Position numbers and translations under genes: made by a program. From Lacinutrix mariniflava (lineage in GTDB: Bacteria > Bacteroidota > Bacteroidia > Flavobacteriales > Flavobacteriaceae), in NCBI RefSeq assembly GCF_001418015.1, contig NZ_LIQG01000026.1:372001-436000 (forward strand): 64,000 nucleotides of DNA. Direction: 5' to 3'. The notes below the pieces were generated by a model that worked only from the letters and a program-made list of their open reading frames with translations, ran no database searches and was not told where the DNA came from. Below are positions 8,558 through 15,731 of this stretch, piece after piece; position 1 is the stretch's first letter; each line of letters begins with the position of its first letter.

Positions 8558-10810
8558 TTAGTTTAAAGTATATCTCAGACCAAGAAAAATACGTCGCCCT
8601 TGATTTGGCCCATAAACATACGAAGGATCAAAAGTAAGCGCATAAGGATTATTAGCTGTTACTTGTGCGTTTCCTTGATTGTCAAACTGCACCTCTTCAT
8701 CAAAAGGATCATCGGCTCTCGCAATTATAAATGGATTCCCTTTATTTGGCGTCCAATTTAAAATATTTTTTACACCACCATAAATTTCAAAATTATTAAA
8801 ACCATCGTACGTAGCTTGAATGTTTTGAATACTCCATGTTGGCGAATATTCTTGTCTTGGATCTAGATCACCTAAAGTTGGTAATCGCATTGGACCATAA
8901 ACGTTTCCTGTATAATCAAAAGTCAAATTTGTTGGATAATTTTTATAAGAAAACGACCAAGTACCTGTAAAGCGCTCTGTTAATATTTGCCTAGTTTTTA
9001 CATGATTTTCTGTTTGATTAACGTCTTGAACCGTAATACCCAAACCTCCTGATATACCACTACCAAAAATAGCATCAACATTTAAACTAAAACCTTTTGA
9101 GACAGAAAAGCCATCTAAGTTATCGTAAATAATTTGATTTGGATTGGTGTCGTAATCTGGAATAATAGCATTAGAAAAATAAGTATACCATGCAGAAGCA
9201 TCTATTGTAAATTGCATTGCATTTTTGGTGTATATTTTTTTTAAGTAATTAACATTTACATTAAACGATTGCTCTGGCTTAAGCTCCTCTTCAACGATAA
9301 CATCTCGAGAACCTGTTAAGGCGGCATGCTCTTCGGTAAACAAGTTAACCACTCTAAATCCTGTTCCTGCATTTACCCTAAAGATATCATCGGCTGTTGG
9401 TTTATAACGGTATGCTACTCGTGGTGTTACAATAGAACCATGACGTTTATCGTAATCATAACGCAGTCCTAAAAGTACTTTTTGTTTTTTAGTTAAAGTA
9501 ATTTCGTCTTGCACAAACACAGATGGAATTATAATATTATCGGCTTTTACGGTTGCTGTAGTATTATCGTTATAATAATTATAGCGTCCTGCAACGCCAA
9601 AAAGTAAATCATGATTTTTTAAAGGTTTATCCCAAGTTAACTGTCCGAAACCTATACGCTGTTGTGCTAAATAAGGCACATTACCATAAACCGAATTTTG
9701 GTCATGATCTGAATATGAAAACTGAAAAGTCATGTTTTCCTCTATTGGTAATTGATACTCTCCAAGCAACTCGTATCGTGTGGTGTAAATACTTTCACCA
9801 TAAACCTCGTCTCCTCCTCTAAAACCTTTATTCCATTGTAGTTCTCCTCCCCAACGGTCTTCGTAAAAAAAACGTCCTGCAAGCGAAAATTTCTTTTTAC
9901 TTTCTCTATTAAAACTCCATTTTTGAAATACCGAAATACGATCTTGCAACGTTAAGTCTGTAAAATTATCGTTGTTGTTATCTATTGGGTTATCATATTT
10001 AAAATAATTAGTACCAAACAAAAGCGTCGCTTTTTCTCCAACTTTTGTTTTAAAACCAATATCTGCATTTACTTCTCCCCAACCACTAACATAACTATCT
10101 GCAAAAACAATAGGCGCATGCTCTGGAAGTTTTGTAATTATATTTATTAAACCACCAACAGCTTCACTACCGTAAAGTGATGACGCTGGACCTTTTACAA
10201 TTTCAATTTGTTCGATTAAAGAATTCGGAATTCCGGACAAACCATAAACAGTAGATAAACCGCTTACTATTGGCATACCATCGATTAAAACCAAAGTATA
10301 AGGCCCTTCTAGACCATTAATATGAATATCTCCAGTATTACAAACATTACAATTAAGCTGTGGTCTTACTCCGTTTACATTCTGAAGTGCTTCGAAAATG
10401 TTTGGCGTTGGATTCTTTTTTAAGAAAGCAGGTGTATACACCTCAACAGGCACCGGACTTTCTAAACGACTAACTGCTTTTAATGTTCCTGTTATTACAA
10501 CTTCATTTAACGCTTGATTTTCTAGTAAATCGAAATTAACAATACTATTAACACTAGAAACAGTTATACTTTTTTTTCTTGAGTTAAAACCTGTAAACGA
10601 AGCGATAATTTTATACGCTCCTGAAGGTACATTTTTAATTTCGAAAGAACCATCCTCTTTGCTTGTTGTTCCTAAGGTTGTGCCTTGTAAGTAAACATTA
10701 GCATATGGTAGTGTTTCTCCTTCGGAAGTTATTACTCCAGAAATAGTGACTGTATTTTGGGCTTCACAAAACAAGCTTAAACAAAAAATAAAAGTAGTTA
10801 TTAGTTTCAT
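8558..10810 (-). CDS. TonB-dependent outer-membrane receptor, probably for metal uptake
   Basis: Outer-membrane beta-barrel transporter of 750 residues. The order is a signal peptide (about 1-17), a carboxypeptidase-regulatory-like domain (ISGVITSEGETLPYANVYLQGTTLG...), a plug domain (residues about 105-225, ending in IEIVKGPASSLYGSEAVGGLINI) and a barrel with terminal aromatic pattern RRIFLGLRYTLN. The plug holds a CNVC cysteine pair in QLNCNVCNTGDIHINGLEG, which I recall as recurrent in one receptor subgroup. It is the first gene of a likely operon with the ABC metal importer. Its promoter (TACATTTG at 10828-10835, reverse strand) abuts a palindromic operator shared with the divergent DtxR/MntR regulator, so metal-dependent repression is likely. 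The substrate is not known. Confidence 0.95.
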   Translation of the reverse strand: MKLITTFIFCLSLFCEAQNTVTISGVITSEGETLPYANVYLQGTTLGTTSKEDGSFEIKNVPSGAYKIIASFTGFNSRKKSITVSSVNSIVNFDLLENQALNEVVITGTLKAVSRLESPVPVEVYTPAFLKKNPTPNIFEALQNVNGVRPQLNCNVCNTGDIHINGLEGPYTLVLIDGMPIVSGLSTVYGLSGIPNSLIEQIEIVKGPASSLYGSEAVGGLINIITKLPEHAPIVFADSYVSGWGEVNADIGFKTKVGEKATLLFGTNYFKYDNPIDNNNDNFTDLTLQDRISVFQKWSFNRESKKKFSLAGRFFYEDRWGGELQWNKGFRGGDEVYGESIYTTRYELLGEYQLPIEENMTFQFSYSDHDQNSVYGNVPYLAQQRIGFGQLTWDKPLKNHDLLFGVAGRYNYYNDNTTATVKADNIIIPSVFVQDEITLTKKQKVLLGLRYDYDKRHGSIVTPRVAYRYKPTADDIFRVNAGTGFRVVNLFTEEHAALTGSRDVIVEEELKPEQSFNVNVNYLKKIYTKNAMQFTIDASAWYTYFSNAIIPDYDTNPNQIIYDNLDGFSVSKGFSLNVDAIFGSGISGGLGITVQDVNQTENHVKTRQILTERFTGTWSFSYKNYPTNLTFDYTGNVYGPMRLPTLGDLDPRQEYSPTWSIQNIQATYDGFNNFEIYGGVKNILNWTPNKGNPFIIARADDPFDEEVQFDNQGNAQVTANNPYALTFDPSYVYGPNQGRRIFLGLRYTLN

Positions 10811-10827
10811 GAAATATATATTTTTTA

Positions 10828-10835
10828 CAAATGTA
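10828..10835 (-). promoter_or_regulatory. -7 promoter box of the TonB receptor/ABC operon
   Basis: Read on the minus strand this is TACATTTG, an exact match to the Bacteroidota consensus TAnnTTTG. It is 17 bp upstream of the receptor ATG. The palindrome at 10843-10860 sits immediately upstream, between the -7 and the -33 positions. No clear -33 TTG is visible. Confidence 0.6.
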
Positions 10836-10842
10836 AATAAAA

Positions 10843-10860
10843 ATTTAGATTAATCTAAAT
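10843..10860. promoter_or_regulatory. Palindromic operator for the DtxR/MntR-family regulator
   Basis: A perfect 18-bp palindrome, ATTTAGATTAATCTAAAT, between the divergent -7 boxes of the receptor operon and the regulator gene. Its T-T-A-G-n-T-T-A-A-n-C-T-A-A architecture resembles known DtxR/MntR operators (TTAGGTTAACCTAA-like). A 14/18 match lies at the feoA promoter (14659-14676). Binding is inferred, not shown. Confidence 0.7.
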
Positions 10861-10884
10861 ATAAATTTTAGAAAATTATATTAC

Positions 10885-10892
10885 TATATTTG
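10885..10892 (+). promoter_or_regulatory. -7 promoter box of the DtxR/MntR-family regulator gene
   Basis: TATATTTG matches TAnnTTTG exactly and lies 18 bp before the ATG at 10911. The operator palindrome ends 24 bp upstream, near the -33 position, so the regulator could also repress itself. Confidence 0.6.
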
Positions 10893-10910
10893 TTTCTGTT
10901 ATACAAACCT

Positions 10911-11567
10911 ATGATTACACTTACTGAAGAAAATTACATTAAAGCTATTTATCACCTTGGAAAACAAGGTGTAGAAACGGTAAACACAAATGCTATTGCA
11001 GAAGCTTTGCAAACTAAAGCCTCTTCGGTAACAGATATGTTAAAGAAGTTAGCAGAGAAAGGTTATGCCGATTACATAAAATACCAAGGTGTAAATTTAA
11101 CGCTAGAAGGTAAGAAAATTGCGATTGGCATTATTAGAAAACACCGTCTTTGGGAAGTGTTTTTAGTTGAAAAACTAAATTTTAAATGGGATGAAGTGCA
11201 CCAAGTTGCTGAAGATTTAGAGCATATAAAATCTGAAAAACTAATTGACCAATTAGATGCTTATTTAAAACACCCAACTCACGATCCACATGGTGACCCA
11301 ATACCAGATAGAGATGGAAATTTTAAGCAAATTGAAAAAATACTATTATCCCAAGCTACTTTAGGAAAAAAATACCAATGTGTTGGTGTAAAAGACACGT
11401 CTTCGGCTTTTTTAAATTATTTAGACGCTAATACTATCGCTTTAGGAACGGAAATTGTATTACTGCATAAAGAACCTTTTGATCAGTCTATTAAAATAAA
11501 AATTAATAGTCGCGAAATTACAGTCTCTCAAAATGTTGCAAAAAACCTATTTTTAAAAACTGTTTAA
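10911..11567 (+). CDS. DtxR/MntR-family metal-dependent transcriptional repressor
   Basis: Cytoplasmic repressor that binds DNA when loaded with Fe(II) or Mn(II). The start is set at ATG 10911 (MITLTEENYIKAIYHL), the usual family beginning; an in-frame TTG at 10890 lies inside the -7 box and is discarded. The order is a winged helix-turn-helix (about 1-65: AIAEALQTKASSVTDMLKKLAEKGYADY), a dimerisation/metal domain (HRLWEVFLVEKL ... AEDLEHIKSE), and a FeoA/SH3-like C-terminal domain (about 145-218). The ligand run A-E-D-L-E-H has Glu where DtxR has Cys102, as in MntR, but the MntR Asp8/Glu11 pair appears as Asn8/Lys11. The metal is therefore uncertain. It lies divergent to the metal uptake operon. 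Confidence 0.93.
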   Translation: MITLTEENYIKAIYHLGKQGVETVNTNAIAEALQTKASSVTDMLKKLAEKGYADYIKYQGVNLTLEGKKIAIGIIRKHRLWEVFLVEKLNFKWDEVHQVAEDLEHIKSEKLIDQLDAYLKHPTHDPHGDPIPDRDGNFKQIEKILLSQATLGKKYQCVGVKDTSSAFLNYLDANTIALGTEIVLLHKEPFDQSIKIKINSREITVSQNVAKNLFLKTV

Positions 11568-11569
11568 TT

Positions 11570-11992
11570 ATGAAATATTTACTTTCCGTTTTAGTCTTTT
11601 TCACCATTTTATTTTCGTTTGCTCAAGATTCGACAACGGTTAAAGTAAAAACGCCCAAAATTGTTTCAAAACTAATGTATGGTAAATCCATTACAGTAGA
11701 CGATCTAGAACTTAAATTTGTAGCTGTAGAAAGCGATTCGCGTTGCCCAAAAGGTGTACAATGCGTTTGGGCTGGAGAAGCTGTTGTGCTTTTAGATGTT
11801 TTTAAAAACGGAAAGAAATTAGAGCAAAAACGTGTTATTATTTCCCCAACAAATTCATTAGTAAATAAAATTGGAAATGTTTTCTCTTCGGAAACACTTA
11901 AAGTTTCAGGTTTTAACATTGCTCCTTATCCTGAATATAGAAATAAAATTAAACCTGAAGATTACTATATCCAATTAGATATTAGTGAGTAA
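11570..11992 (+). CDS. Secreted protein of unknown function with Cys pair (DSRCPKGVQCVWAGEA)
   Basis: A 140-residue protein with a signal peptide (about 1-19, cleaved after FAQ) and a small beta-rich domain. Its most striking part is DSRCPKGVQCVWAGEA (about residues 57-72), with two cysteines six apart, a wording I recall from many small Bacteroidota envelope proteins of unknown function. It starts 2 bp after the regulator stop codon and is surely cotranscribed with it, so its expression should follow metal status. A periplasmic metal-binding or metal-stress role is only inference. A terminator follows at 12016-12050. Confidence 0.75.
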   Translation: MKYLLSVLVFFTILFSFAQDSTTVKVKTPKIVSKLMYGKSITVDDLELKFVAVESDSRCPKGVQCVWAGEAVVLLDVFKNGKKLEQKRVIISPTNSLVNKIGNVFSSETLKVSGFNIAPYPEYRNKIKPEDYYIQLDISE

Positions 11993-12015
11993 TTGTTACT
12001 TAAATACAATAGAGA

Positions 12016-12050
12016 GACCTTATAATTTTAAAATTTGTGAGGTCTTTTTT
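12016..12050 (+). terminator. Terminator after the regulator/secreted protein operon
   Basis: GACCTTATAA (12016-12025) pairs with TTGTGAGGTC (12035-12044), 10 bp including two G-T wobbles, followed by six T. It is 24 bp after the stop codon of the secreted protein. Confidence 0.7.
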
Positions 12051-12064
12051 ATACGTTGAATATT

Positions 12065-12147
12065 CGCGTTAGGGATGGAACGGCATGTTTGAGCTCTTTT
12101 TTGTTTTTTTCAAAAAAAGCGAGTAGTGACAGCCTGTTAAAACGCCC
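12065..12147 (-). repeat. Intergenic repeat of the GGGCGTT...CTAACGCG type, copy B
   Basis: Read on the minus strand it begins GGGCGTTTTAACAGGCTGTC and ends ACATGCCG...CATCCCTAACGCG, matching the ends of copy A at 3961-4039. The core is a T-run/A-run hairpin. It sits between two convergent transcription units. No open frame is seen. Confidence 0.6.
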
Positions 12148-12190
12148 AAAAAATTACAACACTGTACATGCTATTCTTTTTTAGAGCTAT

Positions 12191-12322
12191 TTAGTGGCAG
12201 CCACAATCGTCTGTCCCACATGCTTTTTTAGATTTATTTTTCCAGAAATATTTCTTTACTAGAAATCCTACAGCAAAACTTAAGATTATTAAAACAATTA
12301 TATTTTGAAGTGTTGTACTCAT
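12191..12322 (-). CDS. FeoB-associated Cys-rich membrane protein (43 aa)
   Basis: A short protein starting directly after the feoB stop codon (ATG at 12322, no spacer). It has one membrane segment (about residues 7-24: NIIVLIILSFAVGFLVKKYF), a basic stretch, and the Cys-rich tail ACGTDDCGCH. This layout matches the FeoB-associated Cys-rich membrane protein family, which accompanies FeoB in Bacteroidota and Firmicutes and is thought to replace FeoC as a small partner in ferrous iron transport. The start position and operon context make the call secure even though the gene is very short. Confidence 0.88.
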   Translation of the reverse strand: MSTTLQNIIVLIILSFAVGFLVKKYFWKNKSKKACGTDDCGCH

Positions 12323-14428
12323 TTATTTTAGGAATTGAAATGCTATTAAAGCTACAATATATGCTATTGCAGTCATGATAGTAAATTGATAAACCGGCCA
12401 TTTCCATGTATTAGTCTCTTTTTTTACAATAGCTAACGTACTCATGCATTGCATTGCAAAGGCATAAAATAAAAGTAAAGAAATACCTGAAGCAAAATTA
12501 AATAATGGACCTCCAAGAATAGGGTTTACCTCTCCTGCCATTCGGTTTTTTATAGTTTCTTCATCATCACTACCTACACTATAAATAGTGGCTAAAGTTC
12601 CTACAAAAACCTCTCGTGCTGCGAAAGAACTTATTAAGGCTACACCAATTTTCCAATCGTAACCTAAAGGTCTAATAGCTGGCTCAATTGCACGTCCTGT
12701 AATACCTATAAAGGAATATTCTAATTTATGTGAAGCGATTTTATGATCTAACTCATCGACAGTTAAATTGTCTTGCGCGTACTGTTCTGTTACAATACTC
12801 TCGGCATTATTAAACTGCTCTCCAGGCCCATAAGACGCCAATACCCAAAGTACTATTGAAATGGCTAGAATTATTTTTCCAGCACCAAAAATAAACGCCT
12901 TTGTTTTCTCTAAAACCGTAAGTGCTACATTTTTTAAAAGTGGCACTTTGTAGTTTGGCATTTCAACTACAAAAAAGGTTTTACTCTTAATTTTAAGGAT
13001 TTTATTTAAGATCCAAGCAGAACCAACTGCCGCACCAAAACCTATGAGGTACAATAGCATTAATGTTAATGCTTTATAACTTATAAAACCTAGAATTTTA
13101 CCTTCTGGTATTACTAACGAAATGATGATTAAATATACTGGTAAACGCGCTGCACAGGTTGTAAAAGGTGTTACTAAAATGGTAATTAAACGTTCTTTCC
13201 AGTTCTCTATATTTCGTGTTGCCATTATTGCAGGAATAGCACAAGCTGTTCCAGAAATTAAAGGCACAATACTTTTACCACTTAATCCAAAACGACGCAT
13301 GATTCTGTCCATTAAAAACACGACACGACTCATGTAACCACTTTCTTCAAGTATGGCTATAAACAGGAATAGAAAGGCTATTTGAGGTATAAAGATAATA
13401 ATTCCACCTAATCCCGAAATAATACCTTCGGCAATTAAATCTGTTACTTTCCCTCCTCCTGGAAATGTAGATTTTACCCAATTACTTAGTGAAGCAAAAG
13501 ACGAATCTATCCAATCCATTGGAATACTAGACCAATCGTAAATGGCTTGAAAAATAGTTAAAAGGATTAAAAAGAAAATAAGGTAACCCCATACTTTATG
13601 CGTTAGAATACGATCTAACTTTGCACGAACATCTGTTGCTTGAGATGCGTCTATGGTTTGTCCTTTTTTAAGAACATTGTTTATAAACTGATACCGTTTT
13701 ATGGTTTCTTTTTGCTGAAGTCTTTTTAAATCGCCTTTAGATTTTGTTTTAAAACTTGCAATAGCATCAAAATCTTTTCTATTTGTTTTACCAAAGTTTA
13801 CATCCTGAGTAATAACCAACCATAGTTTGTATAATAATTGATTTGGAAATGCTTTGCGCAATCTACTAAAATACTCATCATCGATTGTTGAAGCATTTAA
13901 ACAAGGCTTAACAGATAACTCTTTATAATTTATTATTTGCTGTTTTAAGTTATCAATACCCTCATTTTTACGCGTACTAATGACAGCTATTTTAGTTTCT
14001 AATTGCTGTTCTAAATACTCTATATCTAACGTAATACCTTTTCTACGCATTCTATCTGCCATGTTAACAATAAGCAAACAAGGTATTTCAAGATCTTTAA
14101 TTTGTGTAAAAAGTAATAGGTTACGTTTTAGGTTTTCGACATCACTAACAACTACAGCAACATCCGGAAAATCCTTATCGTTTCTATTTAAAAGTAATTC
14201 TATAACTACGTTTTCATCTAACGATGAAGCATTTAAACTGTAGGTTCCTGGTAAATCTATAATATGCGCTTTTAGACCACGTGGTAGTTTACAGATACCT
14301 TCTTTTTTCTCTACAGTAATACCAGGATAGTTACCAACTTGTTGGTTTAAACCTGTAAGAGCATTAAAAACAGATGTTTTTCCGGTATTAGGATTTCCTA
14401 TTAAGGCTACGTTTATTTGCTTACTCAT
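12323..14428 (-). CDS. feoB: Ferrous iron transport protein B
   Basis: Inner-membrane Fe(II) transporter with an N-terminal G domain. G1 is GNPNTGKTS (residues about 10-18), G3 DLPGTYSL, and G4 appears as NMAD. The membrane part (about residues 280-700) carries the duplicated Gate regions, with GTACAIPAIMATR and TTCAARLPVY containing the conserved Cys residues. Length 701 is normal for Bacteroidota. The start codon overlaps the feoA end by 8 bp, indicating coupling. The Cys-rich partner gene follows without a gap. The feoA promoter region holds a putative DtxR/MntR box, so iron or manganese should repress the unit. Confidence 0.97.
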   Translation of the reverse strand: MSKQINVALIGNPNTGKTSVFNALTGLNQQVGNYPGITVEKKEGICKLPRGLKAHIIDLPGTYSLNASSLDENVVIELLLNRNDKDFPDVAVVVSDVENLKRNLLLFTQIKDLEIPCLLIVNMADRMRRKGITLDIEYLEQQLETKIAVISTRKNEGIDNLKQQIINYKELSVKPCLNASTIDDEYFSRLRKAFPNQLLYKLWLVITQDVNFGKTNRKDFDAIASFKTKSKGDLKRLQQKETIKRYQFINNVLKKGQTIDASQATDVRAKLDRILTHKVWGYLIFFLILLTIFQAIYDWSSIPMDWIDSSFASLSNWVKSTFPGGGKVTDLIAEGIISGLGGIIIFIPQIAFLFLFIAILEESGYMSRVVFLMDRIMRRFGLSGKSIVPLISGTACAIPAIMATRNIENWKERLITILVTPFTTCAARLPVYLIIISLVIPEGKILGFISYKALTLMLLYLIGFGAAVGSAWILNKILKIKSKTFFVVEMPNYKVPLLKNVALTVLEKTKAFIFGAGKIILAISIVLWVLASYGPGEQFNNAESIVTEQYAQDNLTVDELDHKIASHKLEYSFIGITGRAIEPAIRPLGYDWKIGVALISSFAAREVFVGTLATIYSVGSDDEETIKNRMAGEVNPILGGPLFNFASGISLLLFYAFAMQCMSTLAIVKKETNTWKWPVYQFTIMTAIAYIVALIAFQFLK

Positions 14429-14654
14429 CTATTCTATCTATTAAAATGTGAATAGCTGTTTCTTTTCTAATTGCTAAATGGCTTCCATTAATGTTTAAAT
14501 ATAATGGGTCCGAAAATGGCGCAACTTGTACTAACTCGACAAGATTACCAGGTAGGCAACCCATTTCAAGAAGTTTTAAAGGGATTAATGCTGAAGAAAC
14601 ATCAGTAATTATACCTTTTTCTCCGCGTTTTAAATGTGCTATTGTATGTTGCAA
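14421..14654 (-). CDS. feoA: Ferrous iron transport protein A
   Basis: Small cytoplasmic SH3-like protein (77 residues) that supports FeoB. Typical features are LKRGEKGIITDV near the start, LLEMGCLPGNLVELVQVAPFSDP in the centre and GSHLAIRKETAIHILID at the end. The only usable start in frame is TTG at 14654: a stop codon lies three codons upstream and there is no ATG. It overlaps feoB by 8 bp. A -7 box at 14681-14688 and a palindrome-like site at 14659-14676 lie directly upstream. Confidence 0.93.
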   Translation of the reverse strand: MQHTIAHLKRGEKGIITDVSSALIPLKLLEMGCLPGNLVELVQVAPFSDPLYLNINGSHLAIRKETAIHILIDRIDE

Positions 14655-14658
14655 GCTT

Positions 14659-14676
14659 ATTTAGATTGATTTTAAA
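14659..14676. promoter_or_regulatory. Candidate DtxR/MntR operator at the feoA promoter
   Basis: ATTTAGATTGATTTTAAA matches the palindrome at 10843-10860 in 14 of 18 positions, including all of the left half. It overlaps the expected transcription start of feoA and sits just before its start codon, where a bound repressor would block transcription. This is inference from similarity. Confidence 0.5.
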
Positions 14677-14680
14677 GAAG

Positions 14681-14688
14681 CAAAAGTA
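14681..14688 (-). promoter_or_regulatory. -7 promoter box of feoAB
   Basis: Read on the minus strand: TACTTTTG, an exact TAnnTTTG match, 26 bp upstream of the TTG start of feoA. Confidence 0.55.
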
Positions 14689-14729
14689 AGAGAAAAAACT
14701 TAAGCTAAAAATTTAAAACCAAAAAACTA

Positions 14730-15401
14730 TTAATTTTCCATACGTTTTAACTTTTCTATATCATTTAGAAGTTGAGATATAGCTTCTGGATCTGTACCAT
14801 CGTAGAACCCACGAATTTGACGTTTTTTATCAATAAGCATGAAGTTTTCGGTATGTATCATATCGTATTTATCACCGTTACCTACAGATTTTACTGCTAA
14901 ATAACTTTTTCTAGCCAGTTCATAGATTTGTTTTTTATCTCCTGTTACTAAATTCCACTTAGCATCGTTTACTCCTTTTTGTACTGCATACTTTTTAAGC
15001 TGCGCAACACTATCGATTACTGGAGTTACAGAATGTGATAGTAACATAATATCATTATCGTTAAGTATTTCCTTTTGAATATCTCCCATGTGACCTGTCA
15101 TTATCGGACAAATAGTCTGGCAAGTGGTAAAAAAGAAATCGGCTACATAGATTTTATCTTTGTAATCCTTTTGGGTGATGGTTTCTCCGTTTTGGTTAGT
15201 TAAACTAAAATCTGCAATTTTATGGTATTTTTTCACATGCTGAATTGTACTGTCAACCAGGGTTACCTCTACATTACTAGGCTGATAAACTGGTAAAGGT
15301 TTTTCAACATTTAAAATGTTATATATAATGAAAACAATGATAGCTGAAAGGATAAAGAATCCAATCGCAAATTTTTTATAGTCTTTAAAAAAAGAAAGCA
15401 T
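14730..15401 (-). CDS. SCO1/SenC family protein
   Basis: Membrane-anchored thioredoxin-fold copper chaperone family, usually serving cytochrome c oxidase CuA assembly or redox maintenance. It has an N-terminal membrane anchor (about residues 12-30), then the copper motif C-x3-C in FFTTCQTICPIMTGHM and the third ligand His in DMIHTENFMLID. Length 223 is normal. It stands between feoA (75 bp downstream) and rseP (divergent). No cytochrome oxidase genes are in the window. A -7 box TATTTTTG (reverse strand, 15428-15435) precedes it, so it likely has its own promoter. Confidence 0.93.
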   Translation of the reverse strand: MLSFFKDYKKFAIGFFILSAIIVFIIYNILNVEKPLPVYQPSNVEVTLVDSTIQHVKKYHKIADFSLTNQNGETITQKDYKDKIYVADFFFTTCQTICPIMTGHMGDIQKEILNDNDIMLLSHSVTPVIDSVAQLKKYAVQKGVNDAKWNLVTGDKKQIYELARKSYLAVKSVGNGDKYDMIHTENFMLIDKKRQIRGFYDGTDPEAISQLLNDIEKLKRMEN

Positions 15402-15427
15402 AAAAGAAGAATTAAGTCAATATCCTA

Positions 15428-15435
15428 CAAAAATA
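15428..15435 (-). promoter_or_regulatory. -7 promoter box of the SCO1/SenC gene
   Basis: On the minus strand the sequence reads TATTTTTG, an exact TAnnTTTG match 26 bp upstream of the ATG. No -33 TTG is obvious. Confidence 0.4.
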
Positions 15436-15560
15436 CAACCCAAACAATTCTTAAACCACTTTTTAGGCTCATAAATTGCTGTTAAAACGTAAAGCAATTA
15501 AGTAATGGCTTTTTAAATGAGAACTCATTTGCACATTTTCTATTTGCTAAAAAATTGTTC

Positions 15561-15639
15561 TTTTTAACTCAATTTTCGTCTTTTTATTACTCCGTAGCGA
15601 TACTATGCAGCTCAAAAAAGGCAAAAACTGAGTTAAAAA
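15561..15639. repeat. Inverted repeat in the divergent SCO1/rseP gap
   Basis: Arms TTTTTAACTCA (15561-15571) and TGAGTTAAAAA (15629-15639) are perfect over 11 bp and enclose 57 bp. It is the only clear structure, besides the two -7 boxes, in the 330-bp gap between the SCO1/SenC gene and rseP. I see no open frame in that gap. Confidence 0.55.
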
Positions 15640-15694
15640 CTCCTAATTTTCGCTTAAACACAAAAAGTATAAACGAGTTCTAAGCCTAAATACT

Positions 15695-15702
15695 TACTTT
15701 TG
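15695..15702 (+). promoter_or_regulatory. -7 promoter box of rseP
   Basis: TACTTTTG matches TAnnTTTG and lies 29 bp before the rseP ATG. Confidence 0.5.
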
Positions 15703-15731
15703 GGCGTCATAAAAATGAATAGATAAACTAC

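Noticed and set aside
15402-15731. Riboswitch or small RNA in the 330-bp divergent gap
   Set aside because: Only an 11-bp inverted repeat and -7 boxes are seen; no known riboswitch core is recognisable.
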